A stretch of DNA of 14,886 nucleotides from the NCBI GenBank assembly GCA_049521495.1, contig JBEKOT010000051.1:1-14886 (forward strand), read 5' to 3'. This document shows, piece after piece, positions 1-8,010 of this stretch. The stretch is from CAWEPK01 sp049521495 (GTDB lineage Bacteria; Desulfobacterota; Syntrophorhabdia; Syntrophorhabdales; WCHB1-27). A model generated the notes under the pieces. That model saw only the letters and a list, made by a program, of their open reading frames with translations, was not told the DNA's origin and made no database searches. The translations under genes were made by a program, and so were the position numbers. How positions within the stretch are numbered: the stretch's first letter is position 1; each line of letters starts with the position of its first letter.

Positions 1-143
1 CCGCCTTTTGCAGCTTTGCCTCCGTCCGCCTCTTGAGGTAGTCCCTGATGGGCCGCATCTCCGATGATCCGTCCTTTTTCTATTTCAATCCGCTCAGCCT
101 GCGTCTCTCCCCGAAGCACCAGGTAATACACTGATTGTACCAT
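1..143 (-). CDS. Possible 5' end of a leftward gene, cut by window edge
   Basis: Two leftward frames stay open to the left edge. One starts at the ATG at 143 (MVQSVYYLVLRGETQAERIE..., about 47 residues, in-frame stop 6 bases upstream, weak ribosome binding site). The other starts at the ATG at 58 (MRPIRDYLKRRTEAKLQKA) and has a basic, helix-like composition more typical of real protein, with an AGGACGG stretch about 14 bases upstream. Neither can be assigned a family from so few residues, and at most one is likely to be real. The leftward direction matches the next gene (401-1618), but about 260 bases separate them, so they need not share an operon. Confidence 0.25.
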   Translation of the reverse strand, partial: MVQSVYYLVLRGETQAERIEIEKGRIIGDAAHQGLPQEADGGKAAKG

Positions 144-400
144 AATTCATACTGTGATTTCCGCGGGACAGCAATTCACGGCGAGCTGCTTTTTTGCTCA
201 CTCAGACCCGTCGCCTCGCAGGAAGTCCCCCTCCTGCCGGAACGATCTGTCCTTGCAGGAGCGGCAGCGATGGGACATTCTTAAGTAAGTAAATAACAGC
301 ATGCCCTGCCGGGCACCCGTGAATCATGAAAATAGCTGCGGGCTATTTTCCGGGTAACTAGCTACTGTTTCTTTGTGATACTCAGTCTGCTGATCCCGGC
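144..400. other. Non-coding stretch downstream of the binding-protein gene
   Basis: No convincing gene was seen. The region holds a short GCAGGA/TCCTGC hairpin near 220-239, a TGCCC/GGGCA hairpin at 302-315, and the stronger 9-bp hairpin at 328-350 listed separately. It probably contains the 3' untranslated end of the binding-protein transcript and the promoter of whatever gene lies to the left. Confidence 0.5.
328..350 (-). terminator. Candidate 3' hairpin of the binding-protein gene
   Basis: A perfect 9-bp inverted repeat, GAAAATAGC (328-336) and GCTATTTTC (342-350), has a 5-base loop and lies about 50 bases beyond the stop codon at 401. Read leftward it is not followed by a clear U-run, so a classical intrinsic terminator is uncertain. 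It could instead stabilise the 3' end of the mRNA. Confidence 0.4.
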
Positions 401-1618
401 CTATTTCTTCCGCGTCCTCATCACCTCCTCGCAAGAGGGCATGTAGTCCTTCGAGGGGATGACCACGATATCGGTTGCAACGAGAAAGTCTTTGAATTTC
501 GGGCTCTTTCCGACTACGCCCCACATCATGGGCAACTGAAGCTGGTGGTCGCACGCGCGCATCTCCAGCTTGCCGACGGGGCTGTCGATTACAAGGCCCT
601 CCATGGCGCTCACGAACTTTTCCGTGTCGAAGGAACCCGCCTTCTCGTAAGCCTTCTCGATCAGGTGGCCCGCCGAGTAGCCGAAAAGAGCGAACATCTG
701 CGGGTATCTTCCATAGGTCTTCCTGAACTGGTTGACGTATTCCGTGTTCGCGCGCGTCTCCGGATAGTAGAAGAGGTACGGCGCCGTCCCGTAGACGCCG
801 GCAGGACCGTCCGGCCCGAGCGGCCCCAGGATGCCGTAGTCGATCACAGTGTGCTGGTAGATGGGGACCTTCGAGACCAGCCCCGTGGCCTTCGCCGCCT
901 TCGCAAAGGTGATCATGCTCGCCCCGCCCGTGGCCGCTATGAGGAAATCGGGCTTGGCGGTCATGACCTGGGTAATGTAAGGCGTAAAATCGGCCTCCCC
1001 GACTTTCCACCAGGTCTGTCCCATGAGCTGGACGTCCGGACGCGCCTTCTTCAGGTTGTTCCAGACGGATTCCGCGATCGAGTGGCCGTACTCGTAGTCG
1101 TCCCCCGCGATCCAGTATTTGACATGCGGCATCTTGGCCAGCGCCACGGCCGCCGCCCTGCCGGCCATCAGCGTGTTCTCGGCGATGGTAAAGATGTAGC
1201 GGTGGCCCTTCTCCCCGGTAAGCTTCTCGCTCCTCGAGTTCGTGCAGATGAAGGGGATCCTTTCCTTTCTCGCATAGTCCGATATGGCGAGGGCCGTCGA
1301 GCTGCTGATGGTGCCCATCAAGATGTCTACCTTCTCCTTCATGACAAGCTCTTTCGCCATGTTGAGCCCTATGTCCGCGCGGAATTTTTCGTCGCGGGTG
1401 ACGAACTCGATCTTCCTCCCCCTGATGCCGCCCTTCGCGTTGATCTCTGCTGCCACCATCCTGAACCCGTCGAGAACGTCCTGGCTCATAGTAGCAGCAG
1501 GACCGGAGTAAGTGTCGACGATGCCTACCTTGATCGTGTCAGCCGCATGCGCGGAAGAGGAAAAGAGGAAAGGGCACAGCCCGGCCGCGAGCACGAGGAC
1601 AAAAAGGGACTTTTTCAT
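401..1618 (-). CDS. Branched-chain amino acid-type ABC transporter periplasmic substrate-binding protein
   Basis: This 405-residue exported protein is a type I periplasmic binding protein of the LivK/Peripla_BP_6 family, which delivers amino acids, amides or aromatic acids to an inner-membrane ABC transporter. A signal peptide is clear: basic MKKS, a hydrophobic core, then SSAHA with cleavage expected between residues 25 and 26. The mature protein opens with IKVGIVDTYSGPAATM, the usual first ligand-binding loop, followed by DGFRMVAAEINAKGGIRGRK. The C-terminal segment has a PVGKLEMRACDHQ stretch. The start is supported by AAAGGAG at the right spacing. No permease or ATPase genes are in view, so the ligand cannot be assigned. 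Proteins of this family often sit near aromatic catabolism genes in anaerobes, which fits the neighbourhood but remains inference. The gene lies outside the region bracketed by the 40-bp repeats. Confidence 0.93.
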   Translation of the reverse strand: MKKSLFVLVLAAGLCPFLFSSSAHAADTIKVGIVDTYSGPAATMSQDVLDGFRMVAAEINAKGGIRGRKIEFVTRDEKFRADIGLNMAKELVMKEKVDILMGTISSSTALAISDYARKERIPFICTNSRSEKLTGEKGHRYIFTIAENTLMAGRAAAVALAKMPHVKYWIAGDDYEYGHSIAESVWNNLKKARPDVQLMGQTWWKVGEADFTPYITQVMTAKPDFLIAATGGASMITFAKAAKATGLVSKVPIYQHTVIDYGILGPLGPDGPAGVYGTAPYLFYYPETRANTEYVNQFRKTYGRYPQMFALFGYSAGHLIEKAYEKAGSFDTEKFVSAMEGLVIDSPVGKLEMRACDHQLQLPMMWGVVGKSPKFKDFLVATDIVVIPSKDYMPSCEEVMRTRKK

Positions 1619-1757
1619 TATGGACTCCTTTATTTTACTGCTCCTGCAACCACTTCGAATATACTACCCGATACCATCCGACGCCCGACTCCGAATATCA
1701 TTCAGTGTTACCATTTGTAGGCGGGGAGCGCAACAGGAAAAACGAAAGCTGTAGAGA

Positions 1758-1797
1758 ATATGGTGTCCTGTTCTTTTACATTGATAACTATCTTACG
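1758..1797. repeat. 40-bp perfect direct repeat, copy 1
   Basis: The 40 bases beginning ATATGGTGTCCTGTTC and ending in AACTATCTTACG are identical to 11792-11831 in the same orientation. This copy lies between the binding-protein gene and the histidine kinase gene. Read leftward from an ATG at 1800 it would encode a 30-codon peptide, but the second copy lacks that ATG, so coding is unlikely. Flanking sequences of the two copies do not match, which points to a defined element end or a binding site rather than a long duplication. Its identity is unknown. Confidence 0.9.
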
Positions 1798-1874
1798 CAT
1801 CTCATTCATATTTGCCCTCCCGGATCTTTACGACATCGCAAAAAAGTACACGTTCAAACCACATGTTCAATTGC

Positions 1875-1904
1875 TTGACCATTCTTTGTTATTACCGATA
1901 AAAT
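1875..1904 (+). promoter_or_regulatory. Possible sigma-70-type promoter upstream of the histidine kinase
   Basis: TTGACC (1875-1880) and TAAAAT (1899-1904) are separated by 18 bases and each match the -35 and -10 consensus at five of six positions. The -10 ends only 9 bases before the ATG at 1914, so a transcript started here would be nearly leaderless and would omit the AGGAAC ribosome binding site at about 1905-1910. Either the match is fortuitous or the gene has an unusual leader. Confidence 0.3.
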
Positions 1905-1913
1905 AGGAACACG

Positions 1914-3428
1914 ATGAACCTTGCTGCTGTTTTACAGAAGAGCCGCGGCGCCATTATCCGCGAATGGAGCGCCATTCTCTTGACCGGATCAGGCAAAAGA
2001 TACGGAGATAGGCCCCTAGAGGAGCTGATTACCCTGACGTCGGAAGCGACAGATGCGAATTATGCCGTGCTGATCGACGACAATTTCGCCAAGATCGACA
2101 GCTTTATTGAAAAAATAACGCGTATGCGCCTTAGCTCAGGCTTCACTCTTTCAGAGGTACAAAAAGCTTTTAACGTGTATCGCACAATCGTCATGCCAGC
2201 CCTCGCGCGGGCCTTGAACGGGGATGAGCTTATCGGTGCGCTCAAGCGGCTCGATTACTGTCTGTTGTACACTATCACGAGGTTCAGCGACTATTTTCAA
2301 ACACTGCATGAAAAGCAGGTGACGGATCACGCCCAGAACCTCGAGAAGGAGGTAATGAAAAGAACGGGCGAGCTTTCCGAGTCAGAGGCCAAGTACCGGA
2401 TGCTGGTCGAAGAGATTAACGACGGCTTTTTTATCAACCAGAATGGCAACATTATTTTTGCCAATCATGCCTACTGTGAGATGCACGGATATTCGACAAG
2501 CGAGGTGCTGGGCAAAAGTTTTCTCGATTTCGTAGCTCCTCAATCGATTGCCATTGTACAGAGCTTCTATGAGAAAAGGATGGCCGATCGAATCGCGCTA
2601 GAGCAATACATGTACTACCGTCGCCACAAGAACGGGAGCCTTCTGCCCACGGAAAACAAGGTAAAGCTGATACTCTATCAAGGGGAATATGCTGCGGCGG
2701 GAATATGCCGGGATATCACGGAACGGGTAAAGATGGAGCAACAGTTGCGCGAATCGGAAAGCCTCGCCCACATCGGCCAGCTCACCACGTCGCTTGCCCA
2801 CGAGATCAGGAATCCCCTGTCATCGATCAAGATGAGCATCCAGATGCTGCTCAAAACCAGGAAGCTCTCAGGAGGCGACAGAAGGACCATGGAGATCTCG
2901 GCTAGGGAGATTGCGAGGCTGGAGAGGGTGCTGGCGGAGATGCTCGACTTCGCGAGACCGGTGCGGTTGAAGCTTAAGGCCGCCTCTATCGACGAGATCA
3001 TCGAGTCCTGCGTCGAGATTGTAGAGCCGAGGATCAAGGAGAAGAATCTGATCGTCGGTATGAGGCTCGGCCTGGGCGTGCCGAAGGCGTTACTCGACCG
3101 GGAAAAGCTTGAACAGGCGGTCATAAACGTGTTGCTGAATGCCATAGAGGCGCTGCCGGAAGGGGGGAAGATAGACATTTTTACGAGGTGCAGGAAGAAA
3201 GAGGAACCGGCGATAAGAGTGGAGATATCCGATGACGGTCCCGGAGTCGGCGCCGAAGACCTGCCTTACATCTTCGACCCCTTTTACAGCGGCAAGAAGA
3301 AAGGCACAGGGCTGGGACTCTCGAACGTGAAAAAGATCGTGGAGGCGCACGGAGGGACAGTTTCGGCAACTCCCCGGCGGAGGGGCCTGGTCCTTGCTTT
3401 CACGCTGCCCATTAAGGCTGAAGCATGA
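1914..3428 (+). CDS. Cytoplasmic PAS-domain sensor histidine kinase (NtrB/AtoS-like catalytic core)
   Basis: This 504-residue kinase is the sensor of a two-component pair and is expected to phosphorylate the regulator encoded next. Residues about 8-135 resemble the RsbRD N-terminal sensor fold (IIREWSAIL early, GFTLSEVQKAF later). A short coiled linker leads to a PAS domain at about 158-275 with a FFINQNGNIIFANHAYCEMHGYS core. The HisKA domain has LAHEIRNPLSS with the phospho-accepting His296. The ATPase domain shows an N box (NVLLNAIEALPEGG), G1 box (DDGPGVG), F box (FDPFYSGKKKGTG) and G2 box (GLGLSNVKKIVEAHGG). No signal peptide or membrane segment is visible, so it should sense a cytosolic cue. 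AGGA lies just upstream of the start. The 3' end overlaps the regulator gene by 4 bases (ATGA), indicating translational coupling. The ligand is not evident. Confidence 0.95.
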   Translation: MNLAAVLQKSRGAIIREWSAILLTGSGKRYGDRPLEELITLTSEATDANYAVLIDDNFAKIDSFIEKITRMRLSSGFTLSEVQKAFNVYRTIVMPALARALNGDELIGALKRLDYCLLYTITRFSDYFQTLHEKQVTDHAQNLEKEVMKRTGELSESEAKYRMLVEEINDGFFINQNGNIIFANHAYCEMHGYSTSEVLGKSFLDFVAPQSIAIVQSFYEKRMADRIALEQYMYYRRHKNGSLLPTENKVKLILYQGEYAAAGICRDITERVKMEQQLRESESLAHIGQLTTSLAHEIRNPLSSIKMSIQMLLKTRKLSGGDRRTMEISAREIARLERVLAEMLDFARPVRLKLKAASIDEIIESCVEIVEPRIKEKNLIVGMRLGLGVPKALLDREKLEQAVINVLLNAIEALPEGGKIDIFTRCRKKEEPAIRVEISDDGPGVGAEDLPYIFDPFYSGKKKGTGLGLSNVKKIVEAHGGTVSATPRRRGLVLAFTLPIKAEA

Positions 3429-4774
3429 ATAAGAAAAGGATACTCATCATCGACGACGAAGCATCTCAGCGGGAGCTGCTTTCGATGCTCTTTTCGAGAA
3501 AGGGCTACTCCGTCACTTGCGCATCCAGGGGTGACGACGGCCTGAAGGAGCACGAGAGATCGGTCCCCGATGTGGTAATCCTCGATATACGGCTGCCCGA
3601 CAGGAATGGGCTCGAGGTGCTCGGCGAGCTGCGCAGGAATAACCCCGGGACCGCGATCATAATGATTACCGCATACCACGACGTTGAGACGACGGTAAGG
3701 GCGATGAAGCTGGGGGCCTGCGACTACATAACGAAGCCGATCGATGTCGATGAGATCGAGAAAGCAGTCAGCCGGGCCTTCAGATTGGCGACGACCGATG
3801 GACCGAAAACCTCGCCCATCGAGCAGGACCTCCAGAAGGGGCCGATCATTGGAAGAAGCAAGGCCATGAAGGAGATATTCAAATCGATAGGGATGCTCTG
3901 TGAAAACAGGGTGACTGTGCTTATTGAGGGCGAAACGGGGACCGGGAAAGAGCTGATCGCCAAGGCGATCCATTGTTTCGGGCTAGATGCGGACCACCCC
4001 TTCCTGGCGATCAACTGCTCCGCCTTGGTCGAGTCCCTGTTGGAAAGCGAGCTTTTCGGGCACGAGAAAGGAGCCTTCACCGGCGCTGTTTCAAGAAAAA
4101 AGGGGAAGTTTGAGCTGGCGGGCGAAGGGACGATCTTTCTCGACGAGGTCGGGGAGATACCTTTCGAGATCCAGGCAAAGCTGCTGCGGTTCCTCCAGGA
4201 AAGGGAATTCCAGCGCATCGGCGGCGAAAAGACCCTCAAGGCGAACGCGCGCGTCATCGCGGCGACGAACAGGGACCTCTGGCGCATGGTCAAGGAGGGA
4301 GCCTTCAGGGAGGACCTTTACTACAGGCTGAGCGTGGCGAGGGTGCATGTGCCGCCTTTGCGCGAGAGGAAGGAGGATTTGCTCTGCCTTATCGACCACC
4401 TCCTCAAGAAAGTCAACCTGGAGGTGGCCAAGGATATCAAAAGCGTCGAGGAAAGGGGGATGCTCAGGCTGCTCGAATACGAGTGGCCGGGCAACGTCAG
4501 GCAGCTCGAGAACGTCCTTACCCGAGCGGCTATTGCGACGAGGGGCGAAGTGCTGCTCGAAGAGGCCCTGATACCCTTTCTGGGGAAGGAGGCCGTGCAG
4601 GCGGAGACCCCCGGCCAAAACCGCCTGAGCCTCCACGAGGTGGAGAAGGATCATATACTCAAGATCCTGGCAAGCACTAACTGGCACATCACAAAAAGTG
4701 CGCAGATCCTCGGCATCTCAAGGCCTACGCTAAGGACGAAGATAAAGGAATACAACCTGCTGCCAAAACATTAG
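3425..4774 (+). CDS. Sigma-54-dependent response regulator, NtrC family
   Basis: This 449-residue regulator has the complete three-domain plan of an NtrC-type enhancer-binding protein. The receiver domain (about 1-120) has the acidic pair D10/D11, phospho-acceptor D54 in LDIRLPD, T82 and K104. The AAA+ domain has Walker A GETGTGKE (169-176), the sigma-54-contacting GAFTGA loop (216-221) and Walker B FLDE (238-241). The C-terminal Fis-type helix-turn-helix (about 410-449) contains NWHITKSAQILGISRPTLRTKIKEY. It should be phosphorylated by the kinase encoded in the overlapping upstream gene and then drive open-complex formation at -24/-12 promoters. Three such promoters occur in this window, two flanking a palindrome in the 7951-8272 region, so those genes are the obvious candidate targets. 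That link is inference. All key residues are intact. Confidence 0.97.
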   Translation: MNKKRILIIDDEASQRELLSMLFSRKGYSVTCASRGDDGLKEHERSVPDVVILDIRLPDRNGLEVLGELRRNNPGTAIIMITAYHDVETTVRAMKLGACDYITKPIDVDEIEKAVSRAFRLATTDGPKTSPIEQDLQKGPIIGRSKAMKEIFKSIGMLCENRVTVLIEGETGTGKELIAKAIHCFGLDADHPFLAINCSALVESLLESELFGHEKGAFTGAVSRKKGKFELAGEGTIFLDEVGEIPFEIQAKLLRFLQEREFQRIGGEKTLKANARVIAATNRDLWRMVKEGAFREDLYYRLSVARVHVPPLRERKEDLLCLIDHLLKKVNLEVAKDIKSVEERGMLRLLEYEWPGNVRQLENVLTRAAIATRGEVLLEEALIPFLGKEAVQAETPGQNRLSLHEVEKDHILKILASTNWHITKSAQILGISRPTLRTKIKEYNLLPKH

Positions 4775-4789
4775 CAGGCATTGTCGAAG

Positions 4790-4828
4790 AAAAAACCGGG
4801 GTGGTGGATGCGCCGCCCACCACCCCGG
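4790..4828 (-). terminator. Intrinsic terminator of the ligase-transporter operon
   Basis: A perfect 12-bp stem is formed by CCGGGGTGGTGG (4796-4807) and CCACCACCCCGG (4817-4828) around a 9-base loop. Read leftward it is followed directly by six T residues, a textbook Rho-independent terminator just past the transporter stop codon at 4844. On the plus strand the hairpin follows the regulator gene but lacks a good T-run, so it would act at most weakly for that transcript. Confidence 0.9.
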
Positions 4829-4843
4829 AGGGGTCTTAGGCGC

Positions 4844-6223
4844 TCACGGCGCGTGCTGCGACGCAGCTTTCGCTGTCAGCTTGACGGCCACCGTCTCCAG
4901 GTCTTCGCCCTTCACATTGACCCTGTAGAACATTACCAGCACCATACAGATGAAGCTCGGTATGGCGAAGACGATGAAGTACTGGCTGAAGCTGAAACCG
5001 GCCATCTGCAGGAAGCCCCCGAGGAGGGGACCGACAATCGAGCCAAACCTCCCGACGGTCAGTGCCCACCCGACGCCCGTGGAGCGTACGTTCGTCGGGT
5101 AGATCTCTCCGCTGACCACGTGCTGCGCGATCTGGGCACCGATAATGAAAACGCCCGTCGCGGCGCCGATGATATAAAGGGCCGTGTTATTCGACACGGC
5201 GCCGAAGAGCCAGACGGCGATGCCGCCGAAGAAGTAGGTCATCACGAGGGCCGACTTGCGGCCGAACTTGTCCATCAGGAAGCCCAGAAAGATGCCTCCC
5301 GCCGAAGCGCCTATTGCCTGTATCAATCCGTAGCTGTAACTCCTGACTACTGAAAAACCCGCCTTAACCAGCAGCGAGGGCAACCAGGTGGCAAGACCGT
5401 ATACGATTAGAAGGTTGAAAAAGTAGGTCAGCCAGACAAGGACGGTCATCACGGCCAGCCTTGAAGTGAAGAGCTGCCCGATGCCGGCGGAGGTCTGCGC
5501 GCCGGGCACTGAGAAGCTCTCTTTGGTCCAGCCGATCGGGGCGACCCCGGCACCAACCTCCACCTTTCGAAGCTCTACGATCGCCTCATCATAGCGCCCC
5601 TTCGACGCGAGAAAGCGCACCGACTCGGGAAGGAGCCACTTCAGGAAAGGGAGGAGGATAACGGGGATAAACCCCATGAGCAGAACGACCCGCCATCCGA
5701 AAATAGGGATGAAGATCATGGCTATGAGGGCCGCGACCGCCCATCCGAAGGTAAACCCTCCAAACATGGCGGTCACCGCTTTTCCCCGTATGCGGGCCGG
5801 GGAGTACTCCGAGACGAGCGTGATAGTGAGCGGCATGGCGCCGCCCATACCGAGGCCCGCCAGGAACCTGAGCACGCAGAACGTGCCGAAGTCGGGGGCC
5901 CAGAAGGCCGCGCCGCTGAATGTGGAGAAGGCGAGAAGGGCGAGCATGAGCGTGGCCTTTCTGCCGACCCTGTCCGCGATCATACCGAACCCCGCCGCGC
6001 CGATCATGAGACCGACGAAGCCGTAGGACGCTATCGAGCCCGCCTTCACCGGGCTCAGGTGCCACTCCTTGAGCATCTGGGGCATTACGTAGGCTATTAT
6101 CTGCGAATCATAGCCGTCGAATATAAGCGTCATGCCCGCGAGCATCAGGACCAAGCCGTGGAAGCGGTTGAACTTCAGCTCGTCACACCATTTGGTTACA
6201 TTCGGCGTTGCCTGTTGGTTCAT
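4844..6223 (-). CDS. MFS transporter, aromatic acid:H+ symporter (AAHS) type
   Basis: This 459-residue inner-membrane protein has about twelve hydrophobic segments and the length of PcaK/BenK-type aromatic-acid proton symporters (about 450 residues). The first membrane segment contains FDGYD (D36 and D39), the acidic motif characteristic of this family. The loop after segment 2 has GMIADRVGRK and the mirrored loop after segment 8 has GFLMDKFGRK, the two MFS signature loops. The likely role is import of an aromatic carboxylate, the substrate type expected for the ligase encoded 65 bases upstream in the same direction. The substrate itself cannot be read from sequence. A GGGGGG run precedes the ATG as ribosome binding site, and the operon ends at the terminator at 4790-4828. 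The gene is complete with no disruptions. Confidence 0.94.
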   Translation of the reverse strand: MNQQATPNVTKWCDELKFNRFHGLVLMLAGMTLIFDGYDSQIIAYVMPQMLKEWHLSPVKAGSIASYGFVGLMIGAAGFGMIADRVGRKATLMLALLAFSTFSGAAFWAPDFGTFCVLRFLAGLGMGGAMPLTITLVSEYSPARIRGKAVTAMFGGFTFGWAVAALIAMIFIPIFGWRVVLLMGFIPVILLPFLKWLLPESVRFLASKGRYDEAIVELRKVEVGAGVAPIGWTKESFSVPGAQTSAGIGQLFTSRLAVMTVLVWLTYFFNLLIVYGLATWLPSLLVKAGFSVVRSYSYGLIQAIGASAGGIFLGFLMDKFGRKSALVMTYFFGGIAVWLFGAVSNNTALYIIGAATGVFIIGAQIAQHVVSGEIYPTNVRSTGVGWALTVGRFGSIVGPLLGGFLQMAGFSFSQYFIVFAIPSFICMVLVMFYRVNVKGEDLETVAVKLTAKAASQHAP

Positions 6224-6254
6224 TGAACCCCCCTTTTTTTCTTTTGCAGCGACC

Positions 6255-6270
6255 CCGGATCTTCATCCGG
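6255..6270 (-). other. Small intercistronic hairpin between ligase and transporter genes
   Basis: CCGGAT (6255-6260) and ATCCGG (6265-6270) form a 6-bp stem with a 4-base loop in the 65-base gap between the two genes. It has no following U-run and is probably an mRNA-processing or stability element, if anything. Confidence 0.35.
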
Positions 6271-6288
6271 CCGGACCTCTCCCCCCTT

Positions 6289-7950
6289 TCACTTCTTGCC
6301 AGCCGCCTCCTGCTCCAGCTTCCGTGCTATATCAGCGCGCAGGTCGCGCTTCAGTATCTTGCCGGCCGGGCTGAGCGGGAACTCCGGGACGATCTCCAGC
6401 CTTTCCGGGAGCTTGAATTTGGCGATGTTTTTCGTAAGGAGGTAATTGGAAAGCTCTTTGAAAGTCATCGTCTCGCCGTCCTTCAGGATCACATAGGCGC
6501 AGGCCCGTTCTAGGAAAACGGGATCGGGCATGGCGACGATGGCGACGTTCTTCACCTTCGGGTAGCTCAGGATCAGGTTCTCGACTTCCTCGACGTTGAT
6601 CTTCTCGCCGCCCCGGTTGATGACGTCCTTCTTCCTGCCCTCGGTGAAGATATAACCTTTCTCGTTCATCCGGACGAGGTCGCCCGTCTTATAGAACCCG
6701 TCGGACGTCCATGCCGTCTTGTTATGATCCGGCGCCCTGAAGTAGCCGCAGACCGTGTAGGGGCCGCGCGTGACCAGCTCGCCGACAGTGCCGAAGGGGA
6801 GGACATTCTCGTTGTCGTCGATCACCTTCACCTCGTCGGCAGGCGACACCGGCCTTCCTGAGCTTTCCATGACCATGTCTTCCGGGTCGTCCAGTCGCAC
6901 GTAGTTGAGGAGACCTTCCGCTGTTCCGTAGACTTCCTGGGGGAAAGCCCCGAGCACGTCCCTGACCTTCTTGCGCAGCTCCGGCGCCAGGCGGGCGCCG
7001 CCGTTCTGCAGTACCTTGAGAGAAGTTAGGTTATACCGGGAGACGTCTTCACTATTTACCCAGAGCACGACGAGGGGCACCGCGGCGCCGATGACGGTGA
7101 TCTTCTCCTTCTCCACAAGGGAGAAGACGCTCGCCGCGTCCGTCGCCGCAGAGATGACCACCCGTCCCTTGTTGAACCAGGCGCCGAGCATACCGCAGGA
7201 GCCGAGGGTGAAGTTGTGCGCGGTGGGCAGAACGGCGAGAAGGACCGTATTCTCGTCGAAGCCCGCCGCGTCCGCGCTCTGCTTGGCGTTATATACGTAA
7301 TCATTGTGTGTCCTGGGGATCAGCTTCGGAAGGGCGGTTGTGCCCCCGGAAAGATGGATGAGGGCTACATCGTAGGGGTCCGGCCGGAACTTTTTCAGGT
7401 AGTCGGAAGGATAATCTTTCTCTATCGGTTTTGCCAGGAGGTCGTTGATGGACACGATCCCCGGCCCTGCCTGACCGCGCGCCACGAGGACGAACTTCAG
7501 CTCCGGCACCTCTCCGCGCAACTCGTTGGCCATGGAGAGGTAGCTGAACTTGCGGAACTCGGAAGGGATCGCATAGCCGACTGCCCCGCTGTGTTTCAGG
7601 AAATAACCGATCTCCGTGTTCCTGTGCGGCGGCAGTGACATAATCGGGATGACGCCGATCCGTACCAGCCCGAAAAAGGTGTAGACAAACTCAGTGATGT
7701 TGGGGAGTTGGAATACAATGCGGTCGCCGGGCTTCAGGCCGATCTCCAAAAAATGGAGGGCCAGCCTGTCGCTAAGGACTTGCATCTCCCGATAGGTCAC
7801 CTGCTTGTCCTCACACACGAGGGCCACTTTGTCCGGCACCTGCGATACGACCTCGTCGAGCTTCTCCGCGAGCGTCTTCTCTTCCCAGTATCCGGCCTCC
7901 CGGTATCGCTTCATATATTGCTGCGGCCACGGCACGAACCCTTCAAGCAT
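6289..7950 (-). CDS. Aryl-acid adenylating enzyme (AMP-dependent ligase, EntE/DhbE-like)
   Basis: With the start at 7950 the protein has 553 residues, similar to EntE and DhbE. It belongs to the ANL superfamily and should convert an aromatic acid plus ATP to the aryl-adenylate, then to a thioester, most likely with CoA here. Motifs include SGGTTALPK (202-209), YGTAEGLLNY (341-350), TGDLVRM, GRKKDVINRGGEKI and the catalytic lysine K531 in SPAGKILKR. At a constant offset of 11 from DhbE, the substrate-pocket positions read N246, F247, S251, A319, V340 and L348. The Asn fits a 2-hydroxy aromatic acid, Ser is the dihydroxybenzoate-type residue and Leu the salicylate-type residue, so the code is mixed. 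A start at 8046 is possible in frame, but GGAGGAGGT just before 7950, alignment with EntE (GFVPWPQQYMKRYREAGYW) and the sigma-54 promoter at 8011-8026 all favour 7950. No siderophore genes are nearby. The transporter gene follows in the same operon. Confidence 0.93.
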   Translation of the reverse strand: MLEGFVPWPQQYMKRYREAGYWEEKTLAEKLDEVVSQVPDKVALVCEDKQVTYREMQVLSDRLALHFLEIGLKPGDRIVFQLPNITEFVYTFFGLVRIGVIPIMSLPPHRNTEIGYFLKHSGAVGYAIPSEFRKFSYLSMANELRGEVPELKFVLVARGQAGPGIVSINDLLAKPIEKDYPSDYLKKFRPDPYDVALIHLSGGTTALPKLIPRTHNDYVYNAKQSADAAGFDENTVLLAVLPTAHNFTLGSCGMLGAWFNKGRVVISAATDAASVFSLVEKEKITVIGAAVPLVVLWVNSEDVSRYNLTSLKVLQNGGARLAPELRKKVRDVLGAFPQEVYGTAEGLLNYVRLDDPEDMVMESSGRPVSPADEVKVIDDNENVLPFGTVGELVTRGPYTVCGYFRAPDHNKTAWTSDGFYKTGDLVRMNEKGYIFTEGRKKDVINRGGEKINVEEVENLILSYPKVKNVAIVAMPDPVFLERACAYVILKDGETMTFKELSNYLLTKNIAKFKLPERLEIVPEFPLSPAGKILKRDLRADIARKLEQEAAGKK

Positions 7951-7954
7951 AGCT

Positions 7955-7963
7955 ACCTCCTCC
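7955..7963 (-). promoter_or_regulatory. Strong ribosome binding site fixing the ligase start
   Basis: Leftward the bases read GGAGGAGGT, then AGCT, then the ATG at 7950. This near-ideal Shine-Dalgarno sequence supports 7950 rather than the longer in-frame start at 8046, which lies upstream of the mapped -24/-12 promoter. Confidence 0.85.
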
Positions 7964-8010
7964 ATGATTTTGGGCGTGAACGTCCATAGATTGCTTAATT
8001 TATGTACGTG

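Noticed and set aside
545..1720. 391-codon open frame antisense to the binding-protein gene
   Set aside because: It mirrors a well-supported gene, has low-complexity Arg/Val/Leu/Asp-rich composition, and shows no family features. GC-rich coding DNA often yields such antisense frames.
1711..1800. 30-codon leftward frame through repeat copy 1
   Set aside because: The ATG is outside the repeat and absent at copy 2, and the frames diverge immediately after the repeat. The conserved part is DNA sequence, not a peptide.
4796..4828. Terminator acting for the response-regulator gene
   Set aside because: The hairpin is strong, but on the plus strand it lacks a T-run. The six-T tract lies on the leftward side, so it is assigned to the transporter operon.
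6289..7950. Siderophore biosynthesis locus suggested by EntE-like ligase
   Set aside because: No isochorismatase, 2,3-dihydroxybenzoate dehydrogenase, carrier protein or peptide synthetase is present. The neighbours are an aromatic-acid transporter and a reductase.
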